A stretch of 64,000 nt of DNA from Paracoccus onubensis (lineage in GTDB: Bacteria > Pseudomonadota > Alphaproteobacteria > Rhodobacterales > Rhodobacteraceae), in assembly GCF_003591515.1 (NCBI RefSeq), contig NZ_QZCG01000008.1, positions 1-64,000 on the forward strand, given 5' to 3'. Within the stretch, counting starts at the first letter, position 1. The number at the start of each line of letters is the position of its first letter. The notes beneath the pieces were generated by a model. The model searched no databases, had not been told where the DNA came from, and saw only the letters and a list, made by a program, of their open reading frames with translations. Positions 1-7,862 of this stretch are shown here, piece by piece. Both the position numbers and the translations under genes were made by a program.

Positions 1-5
1 CCCCG

Positions 6-64
6 GACCCCCGAGGTATTTGTTCAAAGAAGAAGAGGAGGATGTGCAGCCGGGCCGGCGCGGC
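6..64 (+). repeat. Intergenic repeat element, copy 1
   Basis: This block begins GACCCCCGAGGTATTTG and continues with a purine-rich CAAAGAAGAAG run and a GC-rich tail ending in GGCGCGGC. The same order of blocks occurs on the same strand at 6309-6372, with only a few substitutions and small length differences. From memory, similar elements lie downstream of many genes in Rhodobacterales. Here it probably follows a rightward gene that ends before the window. Its function (transcript 3' end, processing or mobile repeat) cannot be decided from two copies. Confidence 0.6.
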
Positions 65-97
65 GTTCTCCGGATGGCGGCAGCTGTTTGCTCCTGG

Positions 98-114
98 TCG
101 GAGTTTAACTCCGA
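98..114. promoter_or_regulatory. 17-bp palindrome before the ABC operon (operator or terminator)
   Basis: TCGGAGTT, a central T and AACTCCGA form a perfect inverted repeat followed at once by TTTTTG. It lies 66 bp upstream of the ATPase start at 180. Read as RNA, it can fold as a 6-bp stem with a 5-nt loop followed by a U run, which suits a terminator for the gene before the window. Its closeness to the operon start equally suits an operator for the RpiR regulator at 5345. The sequence alone does not separate these. Confidence 0.4.
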
Positions 115-179
115 TTTTTGTCATTTTTCTGAAGTATTGCTCCGATATCTCCCATCCCGAGAGATTCGGGAGTTCCACA

Positions 180-1313
180 ATGACCGCTGCCGTCCAGCTT
201 CGAAACATCAGCAAGTCCTTTGGAGAAACGCAGACTCTCCGCGATGTCTCGTTGGCGATCAGGCCGGGCGAATTCATGTCGCTCGTGGGGCCCTCGGGCT
301 GCGGAAAGTCGACCCTCCTGCGCATTCTGGCCGGGCTTGCGCCGCAATCGGGCGGAACGGTCAGCATCGACGGAACCGGGATCGATCATCTGCCGCCAAG
401 CGCCCGCGACATTGCCATGGTGTTCCAAAGCTACGCGCTTTATCCGCATATGACCGTACGCCAGAACATCGGGACACCGCTGCGGATGCGCCGGTTGCCG
501 GCACCGGCGCGCCTGCCGGGGATAGGGCGGCTCTGGCCGGGACAGCGATCGAAGCGCAACGGCATCGATCAGGCGGTCATCGATGCTGCGCGGCTGGTCG
601 AGATCGAGCCGATGCTGGATCGCAAGCCCGCCGCGCTTTCGGGCGGTCAGCGTCAGCGTGTGGCGCTGGCCCGCGCCATTGTCCGCCATCCGCGTGTCTT
701 TCTGATGGACGAGCCGCTTTCGAATCTCGACGCCCGGCTGCGCGTGACCATGCGGGCCGAGATCGCCGCGCTGCATCGCCGCCTTGGCGCGACCTTCGTC
801 TATGTCACCCATGATCAGGTCGAAGCCATGACCATGTCGGACCGCGTTGCGGTGATGATGGATGGCGAAATCGTTCAATGCGCCACCCCGACGCAGCTTT
901 ACGGCAATCCCTGCGATCTTCGCGTCGCCCGTTTCATCGGTTCGCCGGAAATCGCGACCATCAGCTCGGATGAGCTGATCTCTGAAAATGGCGGTTTCGC
1001 GCCCGTGCTGCCCCGCGACCCGGTCACTGTCGCCTTCCGTCCCGAAGCTGTCTTGCTGAACCCCGCCGCCGATCATCTGGAGGTTTCGGCCACGCTCGAA
1101 CGAATCGAGCAGCTTGGGCCAGAATTGCTGGTCTTCCTGCGCCTTGGCAGCGGCACGCGCCTGTGCGCCCGCGCCGCTGCCGGCCGGATACCGCCATCCG
1201 CCGAAGGCCAAAGCCTTTCCGTCTGGCTTCCGGCGCGCGGCTTCATGCTTTTCGATGCGAATGGCAGCCGGCTGGATGCGCCGCATATCCGGGAATTCGC
1301 AGATGCCGGCTGA
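180..1313 (+). CDS. ABC sugar transporter ATP-binding protein (UgpC/MalK type)
   Basis: This 377-residue cytoplasmic ATPase energises the importer encoded just downstream. Walker A GPSGCGKST is at residues 37-45, the ABC signature LSGGQ at 153-157, and Walker B (VFLMDEP) and the THDQ switch follow. The C-terminal third is a TOBE-like regulatory region, as in the MalK/UgpC subfamily. Compared with typical members there are about 15 extra residues (GIGRLWPGQRSKRNG) in the helical subdomain before the signature. ATG 180 is chosen because the family's usual N-terminus (VQLRNISKSFG) starts there; the same frame is open further upstream. The gene overlaps the first permease gene by 11 bp. The substrate cannot be read from the ATPase. 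Confidence 0.93.
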   Translation: MTAAVQLRNISKSFGETQTLRDVSLAIRPGEFMSLVGPSGCGKSTLLRILAGLAPQSGGTVSIDGTGIDHLPPSARDIAMVFQSYALYPHMTVRQNIGTPLRMRRLPAPARLPGIGRLWPGQRSKRNGIDQAVIDAARLVEIEPMLDRKPAALSGGQRQRVALARAIVRHPRVFLMDEPLSNLDARLRVTMRAEIAALHRRLGATFVYVTHDQVEAMTMSDRVAVMMDGEIVQCATPTQLYGNPCDLRVARFIGSPEIATISSDELISENGGFAPVLPRDPVTVAFRPEAVLLNPAADHLEVSATLERIEQLGPELLVFLRLGSGTRLCARAAAGRIPPSAEGQSLSVWLPARGFMLFDANGSRLDAPHIREFADAG

Positions 1314-2235
1314 TCTGACACAATCCGTATCGATATCCCGCATGCCGCCTCGCCGGCTGGGGGCGATCCTGTCGCCGCGCATCGCCTATGGGCTTGCCGC
1401 GCCGTCGGTTCTGCTTTTGGTGCTGACGGTGATGGCGCCGATCATGGTGATGATCCTGCTCAGCTTCACAAGCTACAAATTCGGTGAGACGGGCATCGAA
1501 TGGATCGGGATCGGAAACTACGCCGAACTCTTCGGCGACCGGACCTTCAAACGGGCACTGTGGAATACCTTTGCCTATGTGCTGATGGTCGCGCCGGCCT
1601 CGGTCCTGCTGGGTCTGTTCCTTGCCGTTTTGATTGACGGGCTGAGCAAGGGGCAGCGGTTCTACCGGCTGATCTTCTTCCTGCCGGTGACCGCGACCGT
1701 GGTGGCGATGGCAATGGTCTGGAAATACCTGCTTCACGGCACGATCGGGCCTTTCAACCTGCTGCTGCAAAGCCTTGGCCTGCCATCGCTTGATGTCTTC
1801 GGCGACCGCGATCTTGCGCTTGCAGGGCTGGCCGCGATCAATATCTGGTCGCTTGCGGGCTTCAATATGGTCCTGTTCTCCGCCGGGCTGACGGGTGTCC
1901 CCGAAGACCTTTACGAGGCGGCGGCCATGGACGGCATGGACAGCAAATTCGACCGCTTCCTGAACGTCACCCTGCCGCTTCTGGGGCCGGTGACGATGTT
2001 CGTCATCGTCACCTCGACCATCACGGCGTTCAAGGTTTTCGATACCGTCGCCGTCATCACCCACGGAGGCCCGCGCGGCTCGACCGATGTGCTGCTTTAC
2101 ACGACCTATCTTGAAGGGTTCAGCTATTTCCGCATGGGATCGGCGGCCGCGATGACGGTCGTCTTCCTTGCGATCATGATGGTGTTCGCCTGGATTCAGG
2201 CGCGGGTGCTGGACCGTAAGGTGCATTACCGATGA
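1303..2235 (+). CDS. ABC sugar transporter permease (MalF/UgpA type)
   Basis: This inner-membrane permease of 310 residues has about six hydrophobic segments and the EAA coupling loop, seen as YEAAAMDGMDSKFDRF around residue 205, which docks on the ATPase. Start ATG 1303 lies inside the end of the ATPase gene, and the product begins MPADLTQS. Residues upstream of that in the same frame are low-complexity readthrough of the neighbour. The stop overlaps the next permease start (ATGA), so the two permeases are translationally coupled. It belongs to the carbohydrate uptake transporter-1 family. Confidence 0.92.
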   Translation: MPADLTQSVSISRMPPRRLGAILSPRIAYGLAAPSVLLLVLTVMAPIMVMILLSFTSYKFGETGIEWIGIGNYAELFGDRTFKRALWNTFAYVLMVAPASVLLGLFLAVLIDGLSKGQRFYRLIFFLPVTATVVAMAMVWKYLLHGTIGPFNLLLQSLGLPSLDVFGDRDLALAGLAAINIWSLAGFNMVLFSAGLTGVPEDLYEAAAMDGMDSKFDRFLNVTLPLLGPVTMFVIVTSTITAFKVFDTVAVITHGGPRGSTDVLLYTTYLEGFSYFRMGSAAAMTVVFLAIMMVFAWIQARVLDRKVHYR

Positions 2236-3068
2236 ACAGGCCGCATCGCTTCCGTCCCGGACAGATCCTGTCGCATGTGATCCTGCTGTTCCTGGCCTTC
2301 CTGTTCATGTTTCCCTTTTACGTCATGATCGTGACCTCGGTCCGTTCACCCGCGGAGCTTTTCGTGCCGGAATTCCGCTGGCTTCCGGAAAGCTTCACCG
2401 GGCTGCAATATTACATTCAGGCCGTGACCGATATCCCGGCACTGACCTTCCTGAAGAACGGCGTCCTGATCTCGGGCGGGATTCTGATCGTACAGCTTCT
2501 GACCGCGATCCCCTGCGCCTACGCCCTGGCGAAGTTCGAGTTCCGGGGCCGCGACCTTCTTTTCGCACTGGTCCTCTTTTCGCTGACCGTACCGATTCAG
2601 GCGCCGGCGCTGCCGCTGTTTCTGGGCCTGAACGCGATCGGCGCGATCGACACCTATTTCGCGGCCATGGTTCCGTTCTTCCTGTCGGTCTTCGCGATCT
2701 TCCTGTTCCGCCAGACCTTCCGGACCTATCCCGACGAGATCATTCAGGCCGCCCGGCTCGACGGCATGTCGGAATGGGCGATCCTGTGGACCGTCGTGGT
2801 GCCCGGCTGTCTGCCCTCGGTCGCGGCGTTTTCAGTCTTCTCGGTCACGGCGCATTGGAACGACCTTTACTGGCCGATGGTCGTCATCCGCTCGAACGAC
2901 CTGATGACGCCGCCCCTTGGCCTTGCCTTCTTCGCCGATAGTGAAAGCGGAGCCAATTACGGCGCCCTGATGGCCATGGCGACGATTCTGACGGCGCCTC
3001 TGATGATCGGCTTTCTGCTCGCGCAGCGCCACTTCATCCGCGGCATCACCATGACCGGGGTCAAATAA
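2232..3068 (+). CDS. ABC sugar transporter permease (MalG/UgpE type)
   Basis: This is the second inner-membrane permease, 278 residues, with about six membrane segments. The EAA-like loop reads IIQAARLDGMSEWAIL, and the C-terminus GITMTGVK is typical of MalG/UgpE proteins. It overlaps the preceding permease by four bases and precedes the binding-protein gene by 35 bp. Together with the ATPase and the partner permease it completes a carbohydrate-type importer. Confidence 0.92.
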   Translation: MNRPHRFRPGQILSHVILLFLAFLFMFPFYVMIVTSVRSPAELFVPEFRWLPESFTGLQYYIQAVTDIPALTFLKNGVLISGGILIVQLLTAIPCAYALAKFEFRGRDLLFALVLFSLTVPIQAPALPLFLGLNAIGAIDTYFAAMVPFFLSVFAIFLFRQTFRTYPDEIIQAARLDGMSEWAILWTVVVPGCLPSVAAFSVFSVTAHWNDLYWPMVVIRSNDLMTPPLGLAFFADSESGANYGALMAMATILTAPLMIGFLLAQRHFIRGITMTGVK

Positions 3069-3103
3069 GCTTTCCCTCCACGCATGAGAAACGGAGTCTT
3101 TCG

Positions 3104-4375
3104 ATGCGCAAACTTCTTTCCTCCCTCGCGCTCGGCCTTGTTCTGGGCAGTCCGGCCTTCGCCGATGTCACCATTCAGGTGATGCATCCCTGGCCGGGTC
3201 ACAACACGTTCCACGAAGCCGAGGCAAAGGCCTTCATGGAGCAGCATCCCGATATCAAGATCGAGTTCCGCGCGTCGGCCGAGAATTATGACACCGGTCA
3301 CCAATCCATCATCGGAGATGCGATGACCGGAAATGCCCCCGATGTCTATCACTCGGGATTCCATCTGCTTCCGGAACTGGTCCGCACGCTGTCGGCCCGG
3401 GATCAGATCACCGACCTGACCCCATTCATCGAAGCCGAAGGCGGTCAGGCATTTATCGAGGAAAACTTCAACCCGGCGATCAGCAACCTGACCACCATCG
3501 ACGGCAAGATATGGGCAATGCCTTTCAACGCCTCGACCCCGGTCATCTTCTACAACAAGGAACTGATCGAGAAGGCCGGTGGCGATACCGGCAATCTGCC
3601 CACGGACTGGAATGGCTGGATCGAGCTTGGCAAGAAGATCGAAGAGCTTGGCGGCGGTGTCACCGGCATGGCCTATACGGTCGATGTCTGGCCGGATGAC
3701 TGGCTGTGGCGGGCCCTGATCTCGCAGCAGGGGGCGCCTTTCATGAACGAGGATGGCATGACCGTCGCGTGGGATGGCGAGACCGGGACCAATGCGCTGG
3801 AACTCGCCCGTCGTTTCGTCACCGAAGGCGGCATGAAGCAAATGGATTTTGAACAGGCGCGCCAGCAATTCGTCGCGGGGCTGACCGGATTTACCATTCA
3901 GTCGGTGAACTCCGCCAACTCGTTCGGAGAGCTGTCGGCGGGCAAGTTCACCCTTGGAACCGCCGTGTTCCCGATCGACAACCCGAACGAGGGCAGGATT
4001 CCGACCGGCGGCAATGGTGCGGTCATCCTGACGAGCGATCCCGAAAAACAGAAGGCGGCCTGGGAATACATCAAATTCGTGTCCTCGCCAGAGGGGCAGG
4101 ATATTGCCGTTCGCGGTTCCGGATACATGCCGACCAACCAGAACGCGATGGCCCCCGAATTGCTGGGTGATTTCTACAAGGAAAACCCCAATTGGCGCAT
4201 CTCGCTTGATCAGATCGACCGTGCGATTCCATGGGCAGGATATCCCGGCACCAACTCGGTCGAGATCTGGCGCACGCAACGCGAGATCATTGCCGAAGTG
4301 ATGAGCGGCGATCTGAGCACCGAGGAAGGTCTTGCCGAAATGGTCGGGATCACCAACGATCTGATCGCGAAATAA
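3104..4375 (+). CDS. ABC transporter solute-binding protein (UgpB-like)
   Basis: This is a periplasmic binding protein of 423 residues. A Sec signal peptide covers residues 1-20, with predicted cleavage after AFA and before DVTIQVMHPW. The mature part has the family 1 extracellular solute-binding fold: VTIQVMHPWPGHN at the N-terminus, a central AMPFNASTPVIFYNKELIEKAG segment, and GGNGAVILTSDPEKQKAAWEYIKF near the C-terminus. This resembles glycerol-3-phosphate and oligosaccharide binders. The PHP phosphoesterase after it makes a phosphorylated or phosphodiester ligand possible, but that is inference. A strong stem-loop lies just after the stop codon. Confidence 0.93.
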   Translation: MRKLLSSLALGLVLGSPAFADVTIQVMHPWPGHNTFHEAEAKAFMEQHPDIKIEFRASAENYDTGHQSIIGDAMTGNAPDVYHSGFHLLPELVRTLSARDQITDLTPFIEAEGGQAFIEENFNPAISNLTTIDGKIWAMPFNASTPVIFYNKELIEKAGGDTGNLPTDWNGWIELGKKIEELGGGVTGMAYTVDVWPDDWLWRALISQQGAPFMNEDGMTVAWDGETGTNALELARRFVTEGGMKQMDFEQARQQFVAGLTGFTIQSVNSANSFGELSAGKFTLGTAVFPIDNPNEGRIPTGGNGAVILTSDPEKQKAAWEYIKFVSSPEGQDIAVRGSGYMPTNQNAMAPELLGDFYKENPNWRISLDQIDRAIPWAGYPGTNSVEIWRTQREIIAEVMSGDLSTEEGLAEMVGITNDLIAK

Positions 4376-4387
4376 CCCCGGGACAGG

Positions 4388-4408
4388 GGCCGGGGCATGT
4401 CCCCGGCC
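4388..4408 (+). other. Intercistronic stem-loop after the binding-protein gene
   Basis: GGCCGGGG and CCCCGGCC form a perfect 8-bp stem around a 5-nt loop, 12 bp after the binding-protein stop. No clear T run follows, and the next gene continues on the same strand. This placement suits an mRNA-stabilising or partly terminating hairpin that keeps binding-protein transcript above the rest of the operon. Confidence 0.6.
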
Positions 4409-4442
4409 TTCCCCTCATTCAATGGCGTATCAAGGACAAATC

Positions 4443-5345
4443 ATGACCAGACTTTCGCCCTTCAATCTTCCCGGATCTTTCCTCAAAGGCAATATTCACA
4501 CCCATTCGAACCGTTCGGACGGGATGCTGACGCCGGATGAGGTCTCCGCCCGCTATCGCGCGGCAGGTTACGATTTTCTGTCGATCACCGATCATTTCCT
4601 GAAATCGTTCGACTTCCCGATCACCGATATCACGCATCTGAAAACCGAAACATTCACCCCGATCCTCGGAGCAGAGATCCACGCGCCGCGCACCGAAATG
4701 TCGGATATCTGGCATCTTGTCGCAGTCGGATTGCCGCCGGATTTCGCACCGACCGCCGAGACCGAAACCGGTCCCGCACTGGCCCGCCGCGCCAATGCGG
4801 CCGGCGCCTTTGTCGGTATCGCGCATCCGGCTTGGTATCAGCTTTCGATGGATGACGCCGAAACGCTGATCGATGCCGCCCACGCGGTCGAGATCTATAA
4901 TCACGGCTGTCAGGTCATGCATGACAAGGGCGACGGAGCCTATATGCTGGACGGGCTTGCAGACAAGGGCCACAAGCTGCTGACCTATGCCTGCGACGAC
5001 GCGCATTTCCGTACCCCCGACTTCGGCGGGGGCTGGGTGATGCTGAAGGCTGCAGATCGCTCGGCCGACGCGATTGTCGCGGCGCTCAAGGCTGGCGATT
5101 ACTATTCGACGCAAGGCCCGACCATCCAGAATGTCGAGCTTCTGGGCGACAGGCTGCTGGTCGAATGTTCCCCCGCTTCGGGAATCCTGATCGCGGGCAA
5201 AGGATATCAAAACAGCTATCATTTCGAGGCTGGCGTCAGCCGCGCCGAACTGCCGATGGATGGGCTTGACGGCAGCCCGTGGTTCCGAGTCATCATTTTC
5301 GGTCAGGACGGCAAGCGCGCCTGGACCAACCCCTGCTGGCGCTGA
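4443..5345 (+). CDS. PHP-domain metal-dependent phosphoesterase
   Basis: This probable cytoplasmic hydrolase has 300 residues and the metal ligands of the PHP fold: HTH at 19-21, a following SDG, ITDHF, GAEIHAP, GIAHPAW and the late CDDAH motif. PHP enzymes cleave phosphoester or phosphodiester bonds using two or three metal ions. ATG 4443 is preferred over ATG 4422 because an AAGGA ribosome site lies at the right distance before it. The stop codon is shared with the next start (TGATG). Its place in the transporter operon suggests it acts on the imported compound or its phosphorylated form. The exact substrate is unknown. Confidence 0.85.
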   Translation: MTRLSPFNLPGSFLKGNIHTHSNRSDGMLTPDEVSARYRAAGYDFLSITDHFLKSFDFPITDITHLKTETFTPILGAEIHAPRTEMSDIWHLVAVGLPPDFAPTAETETGPALARRANAAGAFVGIAHPAWYQLSMDDAETLIDAAHAVEIYNHGCQVMHDKGDGAYMLDGLADKGHKLLTYACDDAHFRTPDFGGGWVMLKAADRSADAIVAALKAGDYYSTQGPTIQNVELLGDRLLVECSPASGILIAGKGYQNSYHFEAGVSRAELPMDGLDGSPWFRVIIFGQDGKRAWTNPCWR

Positions 5346-6202
5346 TGGAAAATTCACCCCATTCGACGCAGAACATCTTCCCGCCCCAGGGAGCTGCGGC
5401 GAAAGGGGCGCTGGGAAGAGCGACGCTGGCCGCGATTCACGCGAAGATTTCCGCGATGCCCGCAGCACAGGAACGGGTGGCCCGGATCTTCGTCGAGCGT
5501 CCCGAAGAAGCCATACGTCTTTCGGTGGCCGATCTCGCCCATGAGGCGAAATCCGGTGAGGCCAGCGTTATCCGCTTCTGCCGCACGATGGGGTTTCACA
5601 GCCTGCGCGATCTTCGGGTCGCGCTGGCTGCGGATATCGTCTATCGCAACACCGCCGCGCCGCGCAGGCCGGTCGATCATGTGGATCGTCTTTGCAGCGC
5701 CCTGCAGGCGACGGCGCAAAACGTGGATCCCGATACCCTTCGCCGCGTCGCGCTTGCCATGAAGGCCGCGCCGCATATCGATATCTTCGGATCGGGTATC
5801 TCGGGCATGGGCGCACATCTCTTTGCCTATCGCTTCTCGCGGATCGGACTGGTCGCCCGCGCCTGGAACGACGATGTCGTGGCCGACGAAATCCTTGCCT
5901 CTCGCAAACGGGGTTCGGTCGCGATGATCGTCTCGGAAACCGGCCTGACCCTGCGCACCGCCCGTTTCCTCGAACATTCCCGGGAGGCCGGAGCCTTCAC
6001 AGTCGCGATTTGCGGTCAGGGCACCGAGGCGCTTGCGCCGCTTTGCGATGCGGTCCTGACCGTAACGCCTCTGGATCCGTTGCCGGAACGCGGCGAGATG
6101 GCGCCACTGATCGGCAAGCTGTTCCTTTGCGACAAGTTGGCGGGCGAGTTGATCGCATTGGGACAGGCAAAACCCGCAGGACGCAAAAGGCCGAAGCGTT
6201 AG
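5345..6202 (+). CDS. MurR/RpiR-family transcriptional regulator with SIS domain
   Basis: This is a 285-residue DNA-binding regulator. The N-terminal RpiR-type helix-turn-helix covers roughly residues 25-100, with the typical EASVIRFCRTMGFHSLRDLRVAL. A sugar-phosphate-binding SIS domain spans about 120-270, seen as IDIFGSGISGMGAHLFAYRF and AMIVSETGLTLRTARFLEHS. ATG 5345 overlaps the stop of the phosphoesterase gene (TGATG), so it is translated as the last cistron of the importer operon. It probably senses a phosphosugar derived from the transported compound and controls this operon. Its operator is not proven; the palindrome at 98-114 is a candidate. Confidence 0.9.
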   Translation: MENSPHSTQNIFPPQGAAAKGALGRATLAAIHAKISAMPAAQERVARIFVERPEEAIRLSVADLAHEAKSGEASVIRFCRTMGFHSLRDLRVALAADIVYRNTAAPRRPVDHVDRLCSALQATAQNVDPDTLRRVALAMKAAPHIDIFGSGISGMGAHLFAYRFSRIGLVARAWNDDVVADEILASRKRGSVAMIVSETGLTLRTARFLEHSREAGAFTVAICGQGTEALAPLCDAVLTVTPLDPLPERGEMAPLIGKLFLCDKLAGELIALGQAKPAGRKRPKR

Positions 6203-6268
6203 GGCCTGTCGCGCTGAATCGGACACGCCGGTGATTTGCGTCCCGCGACGGCCGGGGGCGCTGCCCGT

Positions 6269-6296
6269 CGCCGACTGGTCTCTCGGACCAGTGGCG
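6269..6296 (+). terminator. Stem-loop downstream of the RpiR gene
   Basis: CGCC plus ACTGGTC pairs with GACCAGT plus GGCG around the loop TCTCG, with one bulged G on the 5' side. This gives a strong 11-bp hairpin starting 66 bp after the RpiR stop codon. There is no T run directly after it; the intergenic repeat at 6309 follows instead. It may act as a terminator or RNA end together with that repeat. Confidence 0.45.
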
Positions 6297-6308
6297 CGAC
6301 CCGCCGGC

Positions 6309-6372
6309 GACCCCCGAGGTATTTGGACAAAGAAGAAGCAGAGGGAGCGGGAGTGAAACCGGGCGGGCGCGG
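6309..6372 (+). repeat. Intergenic repeat element, copy 2
   Basis: GACCCCCGAGGTATTTGGAC, then AAAGAAGAAG, then a GC-rich tail with GGGCGGGCGCGGC, match copy 1 at 6-64 in order and orientation. The element sits between convergent genes: RpiR ends at 6202 and OtnI ends at 6439. Both copies lie on the strand of a preceding rightward gene or window edge, in line with a 3'-untranslated-region element. Confidence 0.6.
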
Positions 6373-6438
6373 CATGCTTTAAAGCGTACAGCCCCTTTGA
6401 ATGCGGTATCCGCCACCGATCGATGCGAAGAACCGATC

Positions 6439-7212
6439 CTATTCGCCAGCGCCGGATGTCCGGGACAGATCTGTCATCCAGCCAAGGCTGTCTTCGGCCG
6501 GGCCTGCGCATTTATATTCCGCGCCCAAAGGACAATCCCAGCCAAGACGTTCCAGGGTCAGGAAAACATGGCGATAATCCAGCTCGCCATGATCGGGCCT
6601 GCCGCGATCGGGAACCGAGGCGATCTGGATATGGCCGATGACCGGCAGATGCCGTTCCAGCCGCCGGGTCAGATCACCCTCCATGATCTGCAGATGATAG
6701 CAGTCGAACATCAGCCGCAGGTTCGGATGACCCGCCTGCGCGATCAATGCCGCCGCCTGATCCGAGCCGGTCAGGAAATAGCCGGGTGCGTCATAACGAT
6801 TCAGCGGCTCGATCAGGATGGTCAGATCGGGCGCGACGCGGCAGGCATGGTCGAGATTGGCGAGAAAGGTGGCCTCGGCATCGGGGCCGGTTGCGAAACC
6901 CGCCATGACGTGAACAGCGCCGCAACCGATGGCGCGGGCATAGGCGATGGCACGGTCGATTTCGGCGCGGGCCTCCGCCTCGCGGCCCGGCAGGGCGGCT
7001 AGGCCGTTTTCACCCGGATTGCCGCGCAAGGTGTTCAGGCCCAGCATCGGAAGACCGGTTTCCTCCAATGCGGCGCGGACCTGCTTGGGATCGTGATCAT
7101 AAGGCCAGTGGCATTCGACCGCATCGAAACCCGCCTTCTGCGCGGCGCGGATCGCATCGGGCAAAGCCAGATCGGCCCAGAGGAACCCCAGATTGGCCGA
7201 AAACCGGGTCAT
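6439..7212 (-). CDS. otnI: Hydroxypyruvate isomerase-family TIM-barrel isomerase, probable 2-oxo-tetronate isomerase
   Basis: This 257-residue TIM-barrel enzyme starts MTRFSANLGFLWADL. The family's glutamates appear in LTILIEPLNRYD and LGAEYK, with histidine in MFDCYHLQI and GHIQIASVPDRG. In acid-sugar pathways OtnI converts 2-oxo-tetronate to 3-oxo-tetronate, the substrate of OtnK. The start at 7212 overlaps the OtnC stop (ATGA). It is the last gene of the leftward tetronate operon. Hydroxypyruvate isomerase activity is the alternative, but the OtnK and OtnC neighbours favour the tetronate role. Confidence 0.82.
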   Translation of the reverse strand: MTRFSANLGFLWADLALPDAIRAAQKAGFDAVECHWPYDHDPKQVRAALEETGLPMLGLNTLRGNPGENGLAALPGREAEARAEIDRAIAYARAIGCGAVHVMAGFATGPDAEATFLANLDHACRVAPDLTILIEPLNRYDAPGYFLTGSDQAAALIAQAGHPNLRLMFDCYHLQIMEGDLTRRLERHLPVIGHIQIASVPDRGRPDHGELDYRHVFLTLERLGWDCPLGAEYKCAGPAEDSLGWMTDLSRTSGAGE

Positions 7213-7862
7213 GCCTCGTCCCATGCGACGTCGTGAATGCGGACCAGTTCGGCCACCTGTTCGGGTGTCAGCATGTTTGGTGTCGTCCCGCGCAGCAAAA
7301 GCGCCAGCCGGGCCGTCGCCTCCAGTTCCTCAATCGCGTTGCAGGCGCCTTCGAGATCCAGCCCCGCCACGACCGGCCCGTGATTGGCCAGCATGACGGC
7401 GGAACGCTTGCCCGCCAGCCCGCGCACGGCATCGCCGATGGCGGGATCGCCGGGGCGGAAATAGGGCAGAAGCTGCACCCGGCCCATTTGCATGAAGGCA
7501 TAAGGCGTAATCGGCGGCAGGAAATCCTGCGCATCCGCATCGGGCAGGGCAGACAGCGCGACGGCATGGCAGGAATGCAGATGCACCACCGCCGCCGTGC
7601 GCCCGCGGGTCTCGTAAAAGGCGCTGTGCAGGGGCATTTCCTTGGTCGGGCGGTCGCCGTCGATATGGCGACCCCTGGCATCGAAGCGCGACAGCCGCGC
7701 CGGATCCAGCCGTCCGAAACTGGTTCCGGTGGGCGAGACCAGAAGCCCGCCATCCTCGGTCCGGGCCGAGATATTGCCTGTGGAGCCGGCGGTCAGGCCA
7801 CGGTCGAACATCGACCGCGCCAGTTCGCAGATGCGTTCGCGCAATTGGTTCTCGGCGCTCAT
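7209..7862 (-). CDS. otnC: Class II aldolase-family protein, probable 3-oxo-tetronate 4-phosphate decarboxylase
   Basis: This 217-residue zinc-dependent enzyme of the class II aldolase/adducin fold has zinc-ligand histidines in VVHLHSCHAVALS and in MLANHGPVVAG. The N-terminus carries the usual GLTAGSTGNISAR phosphate-binding loop. OtnC decarboxylates 3-oxo-tetronate 4-phosphate to dihydroxyacetone phosphate. The gene overlaps both the OtnK gene upstream and the OtnI gene downstream by four bases. This three-gene order is the standard one for the pathway. Fuculose- or ribulose-phosphate aldolases are the nearest other functions. Confidence 0.85.
   Translation of the reverse strand: MSAENQLRERICELARSMFDRGLTAGSTGNISARTEDGGLLVSPTGTSFGRLDPARLSRFDARGRHIDGDRPTKEMPLHSAFYETRGRTAAVVHLHSCHAVALSALPDADAQDFLPPITPYAFMQMGRVQLLPYFRPGDPAIGDAVRGLAGKRSAVMLANHGPVVAGLDLEGACNAIEELEATARLALLLRGTTPNMLTPEQVAELVRIHDVAWDEA

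Noticed and set aside
105..1382. Long minus-strand open frame opposite the ABC ATPase gene
   Set aside because: Low-complexity Arg/Gly-rich translation with no family pattern; the plus strand encodes a clear ATPase.
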